A DNA stretch of 64,000 nucleotides, taken from assembly GCF_000963885.1 (NCBI RefSeq), contig NZ_BALE01000048.1, positions 1 through 64,000 of the forward strand. The letters are read 5' to 3'. The position numbers and the translations under genes are program-made. The notes under the pieces were generated by a model, which did no database searches, was not told where the DNA came from, and saw only the letters and a program-made list of their open reading frames with translations. This document shows, piece by piece, positions 37,542 to 46,250 of the stretch. Source of the DNA: Tanticharoenia sakaeratensis NBRC 103193 (GTDB lineage Bacteria > Pseudomonadota > Alphaproteobacteria > Acetobacterales > Acetobacteraceae). How positions within the stretch are numbered: the first letter of the stretch is position 1; every line of letters begins with the position of its first letter.

Positions 37542-39045
37542 CCTCGACGCGCCGTCCCTGCCCGGATCCACGCCAGCCGCCATCGACATACAGACACTCC
37601 GCATCGCGGCGGTCGTCGTCCTGGGCTCGTTCATGTCGATCCTGGACACGACGATCGTCAATGTCGCGATCCGCGCGCTCGCCCATGACTTCGCAAGCCC
37701 TCTGGAAACCACCCAGTGGGTCGCGACCGGCTATACGCTGGCACTCGCCGCGGTCATTCCCCTGACCGGATGGGCCGCCGACCGGTTCGGCACCAAGCGC
37801 CTCTACATCACGTCGATCACCCTGTTCCTGCTGGGATCGGCCCTGTCGGGCGCCGCATGGTCGATGAGCACGCTGATCCTGTTTCGCGTCCTGCAGGGTC
37901 TGGGTGGCGGCATGATCATGCCGGCGGGCATGACCATCCTCAGCCATGCGGCAGGCCCGCAACGGATCGGGCGGCTGATGGGCATCGTCGGCATTCCGAT
38001 GCTGCTCGGACCAATTTTGGGACCCATCCTCGGCGGGTGGCTGGTGGATGATGCGTCGTGGCGCTGGATCTTCTTCGTCAACCTGCCTGTCGGCGCGGTT
38101 GCGTTGCTCGGGGCCTTCCTCGTACTGGCACCCGACGAGCCACGCCCTGCGCATCGCCTGGATGCCCTTGGCCTGTTGCTGCTGTCACCGGGTCTTGCCC
38201 TCTTCGTCTTTGCGCTTGCCCGCACCACGGCACACGGCAACCTGCTCGATCCGGCTGACGACGCCGGACTGGCCCTCGGCGCGGCCCTGATTGCGGCGTT
38301 CATCGTCCATGCCCGACGGACGCCGGGTGCGTTGATCGATGTGAGGCTGTTCGCACGCCGCCCGGTCGCGGCCTCGGCGCTGACGACCTTCCTGTTTGGG
38401 GTCGCCTTCTTCGGCTGGGCGATCCTGCTGCCGCTCTATTTTCAGCTGGTCCGTCATGCATCGGCCTTTCAGGCCGGCATGATGATCGCGCCGCAGGGTT
38501 TCGGCGCCATGATCTCGATGCCGATCGCAAGCCGGATGACGGATCGCACCGGCGCCGGCCGTATCGTCATGACCGGCCTGGTCCTGATCGCGCTCGCTAT
38601 GCTCATCATGGCGCAGGTCACGGCGACGACACCGGTATGGCAGACGTCGATTGCGCTCTTCCTGTCGGGTCTCGGCATGGGGGCCACCATCATGCCCGCA
38701 ACCAGCGCCGCGATGATCACGCTGGCCCGGCACGAAATCGCACGCGCGACCAGCGGGCTGAACGTCGTCCAGCGTGTTGGCGGCTCCATCGGCACGGCGC
38801 TGCTGGCCGTGATCCTGAACCACCGCATCGCGGCACTGGCGCCGGATGCGCGGATCGGCGGCAGTGCGCCTGTGCCGGGATATCTGCTCGATCCGCTGGC
38901 CCATGCGTTCGGCCAGACATTCCTGTGCGCCTTCGTCGTGATCCTTGCCGCCCTGCTGGCCGCGACCTACCTGCCGCGGAGACGGGCGAGCCTGTCAGCC
39001 GACGCACGGGAGGCCGCCGAAACGGTGCGCGAAAGCGCATCGTGA
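37525..39045 (+). CDS. MFS exporter, DHA2 (EmrB/QacA) family
   Basis: The 506-aa protein has 14 predicted membrane helices. LGSFMSILDTTIVNVAIRAL is the first-helix motif of DHA2 drug exporters, and GWAADRFGTKRLY and LQGLGGGMIMPAGM follow. It would extrude a drug or toxic compound in exchange for protons. There is no ATG or GTG before the first helix; TTG 37525, which overlaps the 3' end of the HAD gene by 17 bp, is the best start. Translational coupling to the HAD gene would compensate for the weak start. Confidence 0.8.
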   Translation: MRTSDSLDAPSLPGSTPAAIDIQTLRIAAVVVLGSFMSILDTTIVNVAIRALAHDFASPLETTQWVATGYTLALAAVIPLTGWAADRFGTKRLYITSITLFLLGSALSGAAWSMSTLILFRVLQGLGGGMIMPAGMTILSHAAGPQRIGRLMGIVGIPMLLGPILGPILGGWLVDDASWRWIFFVNLPVGAVALLGAFLVLAPDEPRPAHRLDALGLLLLSPGLALFVFALARTTAHGNLLDPADDAGLALGAALIAAFIVHARRTPGALIDVRLFARRPVAASALTTFLFGVAFFGWAILLPLYFQLVRHASAFQAGMMIAPQGFGAMISMPIASRMTDRTGAGRIVMTGLVLIALAMLIMAQVTATTPVWQTSIALFLSGLGMGATIMPATSAAMITLARHEIARATSGLNVVQRVGGSIGTALLAVILNHRIAALAPDARIGGSAPVPGYLLDPLAHAFGQTFLCAFVVILAALLAATYLPRRRASLSADAREAAETVRESAS

Positions 39046-39284
39046 TCGACCGGCGAGAAGACCCGGAGACCGTCATACGGCTTGGGCAGAACGCTGCCTG
39101 CCGGCTCCGCCGTTCCCCAGCCTGAAAAGACAGCGGTTCCGCTCGTTCAACAGACGATCCCGGGACGTCGCGGTCCTGGTTATGCCGTCACGAGGGAGAC
39201 TTGGTCTTTCATGAAGGACCGAAGTCCTGCCCACGACACGACCATCGTCAGGGCAGAACTGCGGCCCGGAGACGCGCCCGTTTT

Positions 39285-39590
39285 TCAGGAAACGCCTATC
39301 TCGATGTCATGCAGGCATTTCCCCACATGGTCGCCGGGATGGCCCGTGTGAAACGGCTCGTCCGGCAGGATCTGGATGTTGCCGATATCGGTCAGCCGGA
39401 CGCATGTCCATTTCCCGGTGGGCGGCACACGCTTCTCGTGCGAGTCTTCGCCGCGATAGATCAGAAGCCGTTCCACGCCATCGCCGACGCCCAGCGCATG
39501 AGGGGAACCGATCTCCGGTTCTCCATGAAGCTGAAAGCTGATCGCCTGTTTTTTCTCGATCGCTTCGCGCAGGATTTCCTTGTTGCTCAT
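39285..39590 (-). CDS. Small standalone WYL-like domain protein
   Basis: The 101-aa protein reads as a single beta-rich domain: LREAIEKKQAISFQLHG followed by SPHALGVGDGVERLLIYRG and GKWTCVRLTDIGNIQIL. This order (helix, V-x-F-x-Y/H strand, PHALG strand, C-terminal arginine-containing strand) resembles the ligand-binding core of WYL domains, but without any DNA-binding domain. It follows the 80-aa gene on the same strand with a 36-bp gap. The family assignment is a visual inference. Confidence 0.55.
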   Translation of the reverse strand: MSNKEILREAIEKKQAISFQLHGEPEIGSPHALGVGDGVERLLIYRGEDSHEKRVPPTGKWTCVRLTDIGNIQILPDEPFHTGHPGDHVGKCLHDIEIGVS

Positions 39591-39626
39591 CGAGCCGTTC
39601 CTTCTGTCGTCGGATTGTCCGGTTGA

Positions 39627-39869
39627 TCAGGATTTTGCGAGTGTCCGTTCGCCGAGTGCCGTAATATCGTGCGCTTCCATGCCCTCCGGGTTGTGCAGGG
39701 CGCGCTTGGCGATCTCGACTTCCTTTTCCGTCGGATGCTCACCGCTTTTAAGAACGTGGTTGGCCAGCTCGATGACCTCGTGGGCCGTCAGCAGCTTCGG
39801 TTCATGCGTCGCGCGATGTGCGAGCTTGTGAAGCGAGCTGCTTTCGCGCGGCATTCTGTCATGGGACAT
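39627..39869 (-). CDS. Small hypothetical protein (80 aa)
   Basis: The protein is hydrophilic and helical, with HKLAHRATHEPKLLTAHEVIELANHVL and EKEVEIAKRALHNPEGMEA (partial segments). There are no cysteines, signal or membrane helix. ATG 39869 follows GGAGGAAGTC; an in-frame ATG 18 codons upstream lacks one. It is probably co-transcribed with the WYL-like gene. I do not recognise a family. Confidence 0.55.
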   Translation of the reverse strand: MSHDRMPRESSSLHKLAHRATHEPKLLTAHEVIELANHVLKSGEHPTEKEVEIAKRALHNPEGMEAHDITALGERTLAKS

Positions 39870-40238
39870 GACTTCCTCCATGATCTCGGTCGCAGGGGTT
39901 GTTCCTCTGCATCGTTTTGACACACGGAAAGATAAAGTCTTCGTGATCCCGATGGTTGCGTTCCGTAGTCTGTCGAGGCGTGAAGAAAGACGCTGAAAGG
40001 AAGAAGTATTTTTGGGATTCCTTAGGCAGGAAGAGAAAAATCCTGGCCGCCCTGCCTCCTATCCCATTGAAAAGAGGCGACAATAACAGCGTCGTCGTTG
40101 CGAAATCAGCTCGATTTCAGAAAATAGTTGATCTGCGCTCGATACGTTCGACAGGAAGGCTGTTCTACCGGACGCGACACGGCGCAAACAGTCCTCGTGA
40201 CCGCGCTTTCCGACACGGGCTACCAGCATTCGGCCCGC
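39870..40238. other. 369-bp gap
   Basis: The gap separates the 80-aa gene from the heme oxygenase gene, both on the minus strand. Its left half (39900-40130) is AT-richer and would hold the promoter of the two small genes. No coding sequence or RNA is supported. Confidence 0.35.
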
Positions 40239-40814
40239 TCAGTCCCGACTTGCTGCAGCGCGCTCGAACAACGCGAACGTCTCCACTGCCCCGGTCACCG
40301 CGCCCTCCCGGAATGCCGTATCGCCTGCGTCCAGTCGTGCACCGAGCGCATCGAGAAAGGCGCGCCAGCCGCCGGGACCATGCGCCGCCGACAGATAGGC
40401 ATGAGGCAGGCCATCAGGCACGCGCCCTGCCAGCACACGACCGCCGAGCCGCGAGCCTTCCAGAACATAGAGTGCCCCGTGGCACCATCCGTCGTACGCG
40501 GCACCCGCACCCGATGCCGCAATCGTCAGGGGCGGCGGCACCGGACGCCCCAATGCCGAAAGATCTCCACGCAGACACTCGGCACGTGGCGTCCATGGAG
40601 GCAGTACGCGTTCGGCCAGCATGCGCTCCAGCGGCAACACGATGGCAGCGTGCGTATCGAGGAATGCGGCATACGACGCGGGATTGCCGAGGTCGAAGCC
40701 GGAAAACGCGACGTCCACGCGTTCATGGGCGGCACGCCCCGCACGGCGCACCGCAGCGAGGGCGGCGCCGGGTTCGATCAGATCGGCAGGTTGGGTCAAA
40801 TCAGCCATCTTCAT
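40239..40814 (-). CDS. Biliverdin-producing heme oxygenase (BphO-like)
   Basis: The roughly 191-aa protein shows the heme oxygenase fold: the proximal His region VRRAGRAAHERVDVAFSGFDL near the N-terminus, PASYAAFLDTHAAIVLPLE, GALYVLEGSRLGGRVLAGRV with the distal-helix glycines, and FREGAVTGAVETFALFERAA at the end. It would degrade heme to biliverdin, CO and iron. Such genes usually sit next to a bacteriophytochrome, which is missing here, so an iron-recovery role is possible. ATG 40814 or 40808 may be the start; both follow a poor ribosome site. Confidence 0.75.
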   Translation of the reverse strand: MKMADLTQPADLIEPGAALAAVRRAGRAAHERVDVAFSGFDLGNPASYAAFLDTHAAIVLPLERMLAERVLPPWTPRAECLRGDLSALGRPVPPPLTIAASGAGAAYDGWCHGALYVLEGSRLGGRVLAGRVPDGLPHAYLSAAHGPGGWRAFLDALGARLDAGDTAFREGAVTGAVETFALFERAAASRD

Positions 40815-40954
40815 CCATCTGCCACAAGGCGACGGTCCGATCCTATCCCAGACTGCCGGCTGCGAGAACCGCACGGGACTGCATGCCCGGGAACCTCATA
40901 TGGGGCTCAACCGTAATGGTCCCCGCATTGTCAGTTTTTTCAGGAGGCCATCTC

Positions 40955-41254
40955 ATGGCTCACACCCGTCGACTTCCCGCCCTGGCCGCGATCGTTGCAC
41001 TCGGCGCCGCGAGCGCCTGCGGCACGGCGTTCGCCGAGCCCGGCGGCTGCGCGAAGTACGGTGCGGCAGGTGCCGTCGGTGGTCACATGATCGGCAAGGG
41101 TCATGCCGTGGCCGGTGCTTCCGCCGGCTGTGCGACCGGCATGGTCCGTCGCCATGAGGCCCGCAAGAAGGCGGCCGCCACGCAGAAGGCACAGGATCAG
41201 GCCAACCAGGACAGCACGCAGAGCATGTCCGGCAACAACAAGCCGCAGCAGTAA
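40955..41254 (+). CDS. Small secreted protein with glycine-rich hydrophobic segment
   Basis: The 99-aa precursor has a clear signal peptide (residues 1-27, ending AFA-EPG), preceded by a strong CAGGAGG site seven bases before ATG 40955. The mature part contains GAAGAVGGHMIGKGHAVAGASAGCATGM, a glycine-zipper-like stretch, then a Lys/Gln/Asn-rich tail. Two cysteines remain after cleavage. It lies 55 bp upstream of the AsmA gene in the same direction. Function unknown; glycine-zipper proteins can associate with the outer membrane. Confidence 0.65.
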   Translation: MAHTRRLPALAAIVALGAASACGTAFAEPGGCAKYGAAGAVGGHMIGKGHAVAGASAGCATGMVRRHEARKKAAATQKAQDQANQDSTQSMSGNNKPQQ

Positions 41255-41309
41255 TTAAGCCTTCAGTCCGCCCGCCGCGCCGGATCTTCGTCTCAGGGAG
41301 ACCCTTTTC

Positions 41310-43490
41310 TTGACCGAACAGACTGGCGCGGATGCGGCGCCCAAGACACGCACGAAACGTCGCCATCCCGTCCTGAAGACCTTCGGGAGCCTTCTGGGCG
41401 TCGTGGTCGTTCTTCTCATCCTGCTCATCATCTTCTGGGACTGGGACTGGTTCGTACCGACGATCGATCGCAGGGCATCCGCTGCTGCGCATCGGCCGGT
41501 CTCGATCGCCCATCTCCATGTCCATCTCGGATGGACCACGACCGTGAGCGTGGACGATCTGCGGGTCGCCCAGCCTGACACTTTCAAAAGCGAAAAAGAA
41601 GACTTCGCCAGTGCCAGGTCCGTCACGGTGTCCGTGAAACCCTGGGACTACATAACGGGGCACGGCATCACCCTGCCGCTGATCGCACTGGACACGCCGC
41701 GTGGCGATATCGTGTCCCTGTTGAATGGTCGCAACAACTACACCTTCAGTGAAGGCACGAGCACGTCTTCCAGCAGCTCCTCGCAGACCGCTCTTCCGAA
41801 AATTGGCGAGCTCCGCATCACGAATGGCGACATCCGCATCGCGATGGCAAAGCTGCACAGCGATTTCCGCCTCAAGATCCACACCACGCCCCCCGAGAAC
41901 GGCAACCTCGGCACCATCGTTGCGGATGCGAACGGACGATATGCGCGCGCGCCGATCACGGGGCATTTTGTCGGCGGTACACTGCTGACGCTCGCCAATC
42001 CGAAAAACCCGTATCCGATCGACCTGCGCGTCGCGAACGGCCCGACCTACGTGACATTGCATGGCACGGTAGACGATCCCGTTCATTTCGCAGGCGCGCG
42101 CCTGGCCCTGCATTTCGCGGGCCCCGACATGGCCCTGCTATATCCGCTGACCGGCATCCCCATCCCGCAGACGCCGCACTACTCCGTCACGGGAAATCTC
42201 GATTACAGCAAATCGATGATCCGGTTTAACCGGTTCGAGGGCCGTCTCGGCAATTCCGACATCGGAGGCGACATCAATGTCGATCCGCATCAGCACGTTC
42301 CCTACGTCGATGCGAAACTCCATTCGCACCTCGTGGATCTTGCCGATCTCGCGGGCTTCGTCGGTGGCAAGCCGGGACATGCTCCCGCAACGCCGGTCAA
42401 GGCCGATTCCAATGTTCTGCCTGACCAGCGCATCAGCGTGCCCAAGCTGAATTCGGTCAACGCCCACATCGTGTACCACGGCGATCATATCGAGAATAAG
42501 CGCCTGCCGCTGGATAACATCGATACCGACGTCACGGTGCAGCATGGCGCGATCGACGTTCACAAGCTGAACTTCGCGGTCGGCTCGGGGACGCTGGCCT
42601 CGGATGCGACACTCAAGCCAGCGGCGAACGACAATTTCGCAACCCGCTTCCGCTTGGACGTGTCCCGCGTGCAGGTCGCGCGCCTCATGCAGGGCGCAGG
42701 TGCGGTGCACGGACAGGGCACGATCGGCGGTCACATCACGCTGGCATCGACCGGTCATTCCGTGGCCGATCTCGTGGCAAACGGCGATGGTGGCGTAACC
42801 CTCGTGCTCGATCAGGGTGGCAATCTCTCGGCCATCCTGCCGGATCTGCTTGGGCTTCAGGTGGGCAATGCCATCCTGTCGGCACTGGGCATCCCGGATC
42901 GCACGCCGCTGCAGTGCTTCATTGCGGACATGCCGCTCAGGAACGGTATCCTGTCCACGCATTCACTCCTGATCCAGACCGGCGATACGCGCACCACGGG
43001 ATCGGGCACTGTCGATTTCCGCAAGAACACGCTGGACTACGCAATCACGACACGGGCGATCCACTTCACGGTCGCCTCGTTCCCCGGCGCCGTTCACATT
43101 AGCGGTCCGATCCGTAGCCCGACCATCCTGCCGGGCGCCGAGCTGATCGGGCGTCTCGCCGCGACCGCAGGGCTCGCTGCCCTGTTTCCGCCGGCCGCCA
43201 TCCTGCCGACCATCCAGCTCGGCGTCGGCAAGGGCTCGGTCTGCGAGCAGGCCGTGCAGCAGGCCAATGCCAACCCGGCGGCCGGGATCGCGCCGGGTGC
43301 CACCACCGGTGCGCATCCTTCGGCTGCGGCCCGTGCTGGGGCGGCCCAGGCAGCAACCAGCCATGCCGCACCGCATCGCGCCACTCATGCGGCGACGCAC
43401 CATGCAGCGCACACGGCTGCCGCACCGCGTGAAACCGCCTCGGCGGCGCAGGTCCGTGCCGCGTGGGCGAAGAAGCAGCATACGAACTGA
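41310..43490 (+). CDS. AsmA family protein
   Basis: The 726-aa protein has a short cytoplasmic start, one membrane helix (about residues 25-43) followed by WDWDWFVPTIDRRASAAAHRPVSI, and a long beta-rich periplasmic part. The AsmA C-terminal domain includes GGVTLVLDQGGNLSAILPDLLGL and GSGTVDFRKNTLDYAI. Current models give AsmA-like proteins a role in phospholipid transport to the outer membrane. The C-terminus adds an Ala/His-rich tail (about residues 665-710). The start is TTG 41310 with GGGAG ten bases upstream; the next in-frame alternative would cut the helix. Confidence 0.8.
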   Translation: MTEQTGADAAPKTRTKRRHPVLKTFGSLLGVVVVLLILLIIFWDWDWFVPTIDRRASAAAHRPVSIAHLHVHLGWTTTVSVDDLRVAQPDTFKSEKEDFASARSVTVSVKPWDYITGHGITLPLIALDTPRGDIVSLLNGRNNYTFSEGTSTSSSSSSQTALPKIGELRITNGDIRIAMAKLHSDFRLKIHTTPPENGNLGTIVADANGRYARAPITGHFVGGTLLTLANPKNPYPIDLRVANGPTYVTLHGTVDDPVHFAGARLALHFAGPDMALLYPLTGIPIPQTPHYSVTGNLDYSKSMIRFNRFEGRLGNSDIGGDINVDPHQHVPYVDAKLHSHLVDLADLAGFVGGKPGHAPATPVKADSNVLPDQRISVPKLNSVNAHIVYHGDHIENKRLPLDNIDTDVTVQHGAIDVHKLNFAVGSGTLASDATLKPAANDNFATRFRLDVSRVQVARLMQGAGAVHGQGTIGGHITLASTGHSVADLVANGDGGVTLVLDQGGNLSAILPDLLGLQVGNAILSALGIPDRTPLQCFIADMPLRNGILSTHSLLIQTGDTRTTGSGTVDFRKNTLDYAITTRAIHFTVASFPGAVHISGPIRSPTILPGAELIGRLAATAGLAALFPPAAILPTIQLGVGKGSVCEQAVQQANANPAAGIAPGATTGAHPSAAARAGAAQAATSHAAPHRATHAATHHAAHTAAAPRETASAAQVRAAWAKKQHTN

Positions 43491-43521
43491 TCGGGTAAAA
43501 CTGATTGGGCTTGCGGAATAT

Positions 43522-43561
43522 GTCCGTTCGGTCAGATTGATCGGATCACGACTGAACGGAC
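43522..43561. repeat. Inverted repeat between asmA-like and phosphodiesterase genes
   Basis: Arms GTCCGTTC (43522-43529) and GAACGGAC (43554-43561) are perfect complements around a 24-base loop. It spans most of the 80-bp gap. It could be a weak terminator or operator; it lacks a T-run. Confidence 0.4.
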
Positions 43562-43570
43562 CCTTCCGCC

Positions 43571-44875
43571 ATGCGCCAGCTGCGCTCTCCCGCACCTGAC
43601 CACTCCCGGCCACGCCGCCCCCGCGCGTTGCTCGCCCTCGCCCTGAACCTGCTGGCAGCGCCCCTGCTGCTGACGGCCTGCGAGACAGCGCCTCATGCCG
43701 TGCAGACACAGGCGGCCCAACAACCGGTTCCGGTGATCCTCGTATCGCTCGACGGCTTCCGCGCCGACTATATCCAGCGCGGCCTGACGCCGAATCTCGC
43801 ACGTCTTGCCCGGACCGGCGTCACTACGACCGGGATGCATCCGTCGTTTCCCTCGATCACCTTCCCCAATCACTACACGCTCGTTACCGGCGACCGGCCG
43901 GACCGGCACGGCATCGTCGGCAACACGATGACGGACCCGGCCATGCCCGGTGTCACGTTCAGGATGAGCGCCAAAAACGTTACCGCGAACGCCCGCTGGT
44001 GGGACGAAGCCACGCCGATCTGGGTCACGGCGGAGCGCCACGGCCTGCATACGGCCACGATGTTCTGGCCGGGATCCGACGTCGCGATCGACGATGTCCG
44101 GCCGACGGACTGGCTGCCTTACGACAACGACATGACGTCCGACGACCGGACGGAAAAGCTGCTTTCGTGGTTCGACGTGTCCCCGGACCAGCGCCCGCGT
44201 TTTGCGACACTGTATCTGAATGCGGTCGACAGCGCGGGTCATGAAGGTGGTCCGGATTCCCCGGACGTGCGGGCGGCGCTCGCCGAAGTGGATGAGGCCG
44301 TGGGACGCCTGATCGCAGGCCTGCAGGCACGGCACATTACCGCGAACGTCGTGATCGTCGCCGACCACGGCATGGCGGCCGTGGGAGCGGGACAGTCGAT
44401 CGCCCTGTCCGACCTCATGCCGAAGCGCGATGTCACGCTCGTCACGGGCGGCGCCTATGCCGGGATCGATCCCCGCGCCGGCGCGGATGCGGTTGTCGCC
44501 CGGGCGCTGCTCGGACGCCATGCTCACATGCAGTGCTGGCGCAAGGCCGACGTGCCCGCACGTTTCGCCTATGGCCGCAATCCGCGCGTTCCGGCCTTCG
44601 TCTGCCTGGCCGATGTCGGCTGGACCATCGACGCCGATCACACCGTGCCGCATCATCCCCACAAGGGAACCCATGGCTACGACCCGATGGCGCCCGAGAT
44701 GCAGGCCCTGTTCATCGCCCATGGGCCCGCCTTCGATGGCGGCCGCATGATCGCGCCGTTCGACAATGTGGATGTCTATCCGCTTCTGATGCATCTGCTG
44801 GGGCTGCCGCCCGAGCCCGACGATGGCACCATCGCGCCGTTCACCCCTGTCCTGACTCCGGAGACCCATCCATGA
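43571..44875 (+). CDS. Lipoprotein nucleotide pyrophosphatase/phosphodiesterase (NPP family)
   Basis: The 434-aa protein has a lipobox LLLTAC near residue 37, then an alkaline-phosphatase-fold domain. The first metal motif is SLDGFRADY, the catalytic threonine lies in FPSITFPNHYTLVTG, and DSAGHEGGPDS, ADHGM and HGYDPM supply the remaining zinc ligands. The family splits phosphodiester and pyrophosphate bonds of nucleotides. It should act in the periplasm or on the outer membrane. Its stop overlaps the ATG of the S1/P1 nuclease gene, so the two are coupled. Confidence 0.85.
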   Translation: MRQLRSPAPDHSRPRRPRALLALALNLLAAPLLLTACETAPHAVQTQAAQQPVPVILVSLDGFRADYIQRGLTPNLARLARTGVTTTGMHPSFPSITFPNHYTLVTGDRPDRHGIVGNTMTDPAMPGVTFRMSAKNVTANARWWDEATPIWVTAERHGLHTATMFWPGSDVAIDDVRPTDWLPYDNDMTSDDRTEKLLSWFDVSPDQRPRFATLYLNAVDSAGHEGGPDSPDVRAALAEVDEAVGRLIAGLQARHITANVVIVADHGMAAVGAGQSIALSDLMPKRDVTLVTGGAYAGIDPRAGADAVVARALLGRHAHMQCWRKADVPARFAYGRNPRVPAFVCLADVGWTIDADHTVPHHPHKGTHGYDPMAPEMQALFIAHGPAFDGGRMIAPFDNVDVYPLLMHLLGLPPEPDDGTIAPFTPVLTPETHP

Positions 44876-45795
44876 CCCGCCTGCGTTCGGCCCTCGCCCT
44901 TCTGTCGGGCGTCTGTGCCCTTGCCGTATCCGAGCCCGCGTTCGCCTGGGGTGGTTACGGCCATGCCATCGTGGCCGATATCGCCGAAACCCGCCTGACG
45001 CCGACCGCGATGGCCGGCGTTCGGCATCTGTTGGCGCTGGACGGCGAACGTTCGATGGATCAGGTCGCATCCTGGCCGGACGAGATCGGTCATGTGCCGG
45101 CCAACAAGGGCGGCCTGCCGCAGACCCTTCCCTGGCACTACGTCGATATCGACGTCGCCAATCCGGCCTATGACGCTGCGCGGGACTGCCCGACCGGCGA
45201 ATGCGTCGCGGCCAAGCTGCCGGAACTGATCGACACGCTGCGCAACCCGGCGGTTCCTGTCGCCAAGCGCCTGATCGCGCTGAAATGGGTCGTGCATCTG
45301 GTCGGCGACCTGCACCAGCCGCTGCACACCAGCGAGCGCAATGATGACAAGGGCGGCAATGCCGTCAAACTCACCTATTACGGCAGCGACCATCACGGTC
45401 ACATGAACCTGCATTCCCTGTGGGACGAAGGCGTGCTGGATCATGAGGCGAACCTGCATGTCGGCCCGCATTACAGCATCGATTTCGCCCGTGCCCGCGC
45501 CGAGGCGCAGGTGCTCAATGCCCATATCTCGCCCGAGGACGCCGCCGACTGGGGCCGTGGCGTCGGCCCCGGCAACGATCAGGCTGCCATCATCGGCTGG
45601 ATCAATGAAAGCCACGTGCTGGCATCGAAAGTCGCCTATGGCGCGCTGCCGAAAGGCAATAACCCCGACATCGGCGACGATTATTCGAAGATCGCATGGC
45701 CCGTCATCGAACGTCGCCTCGAGCAGGCCGGCGTGCGTCTGGCCGCCATCCTGAATGCGAACCTGACGCAGCCGGTCGGGATGACCCTTCGCTGA
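44872..45795 (+). CDS. Secreted S1/P1-type nuclease
   Basis: The 307-aa precursor has a signal peptide of about 25 residues (ending AFA), so the mature protein begins with Trp as required for zinc binding in S1/P1 nucleases (WGGYGH). Further zinc ligands are in VHLVGDLHQPLH and the downstream NLHSLWDEG. It cuts single-stranded DNA and RNA to 5'-nucleotides. ATGA overlap with the NPP gene suggests joint expression for external nucleic acid breakdown. Confidence 0.88.
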   Translation: MTRLRSALALLSGVCALAVSEPAFAWGGYGHAIVADIAETRLTPTAMAGVRHLLALDGERSMDQVASWPDEIGHVPANKGGLPQTLPWHYVDIDVANPAYDAARDCPTGECVAAKLPELIDTLRNPAVPVAKRLIALKWVVHLVGDLHQPLHTSERNDDKGGNAVKLTYYGSDHHGHMNLHSLWDEGVLDHEANLHVGPHYSIDFARARAEAQVLNAHISPEDAADWGRGVGPGNDQAAIIGWINESHVLASKVAYGALPKGNNPDIGDDYSKIAWPVIERRLEQAGVRLAAILNANLTQPVGMTLR

Positions 45796-46250
45796 ACGGG
45801 AGAAAGCGTCTCTGTTCCGGACAGAGGTCCAGAGACGCTTTCATACAGACGGCAAAGGACTCCTGAAATTCCTGCCCCGCGGCAGGTTCCTTTTTGCCCC
45901 CGGAAGAAGGCGCCCTTCACAACCGGCCATGGGCGCGTCCGGCTCGTAATGGCCGGACGTTGAAGACATCATCTTTTTGCGGCCGTCTTGTCCACCGGCC
46001 TCGCCCCATCCTGCCACAACGCATAGGCCCCATGACCGGCTGGTTCAGACGCCACCAATCATGTCCTCCAAGGTTATTCGCCGCCGCTCGGACGGCTTGT
46101 CACGCACCCTGCAGGTTGTAACGTCCGGCGAACAAGCCGGCTCTCCGTTGGGACGTATCAATGCCGCTCACCGGACGGACGGTTTCCGACCGGTCAGACC
46201 TTGCCTGCGCGTGCATTGCCGCAAAGAAGCATGACAAGGCCTTGGACTGT
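45796..46250. other. 455-bp gap between convergent nuclease and ada genes
   Basis: A strong hairpin (45802-45842) directly follows the nuclease stop. The remaining 400 bp have no supported gene; short frames lack domains. Confidence 0.35.
45802..45842 (+). terminator. Terminator-like hairpin after the nuclease gene
   Basis: Perfect 13-bp arms GAAAGCGTCTCTG (45802-45814) and its complement (45830-45842) enclose a 15-base loop that can itself form a small stem. It begins 6 bp after the stop codon. The following T-run is short, so efficiency is uncertain. Confidence 0.65.
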
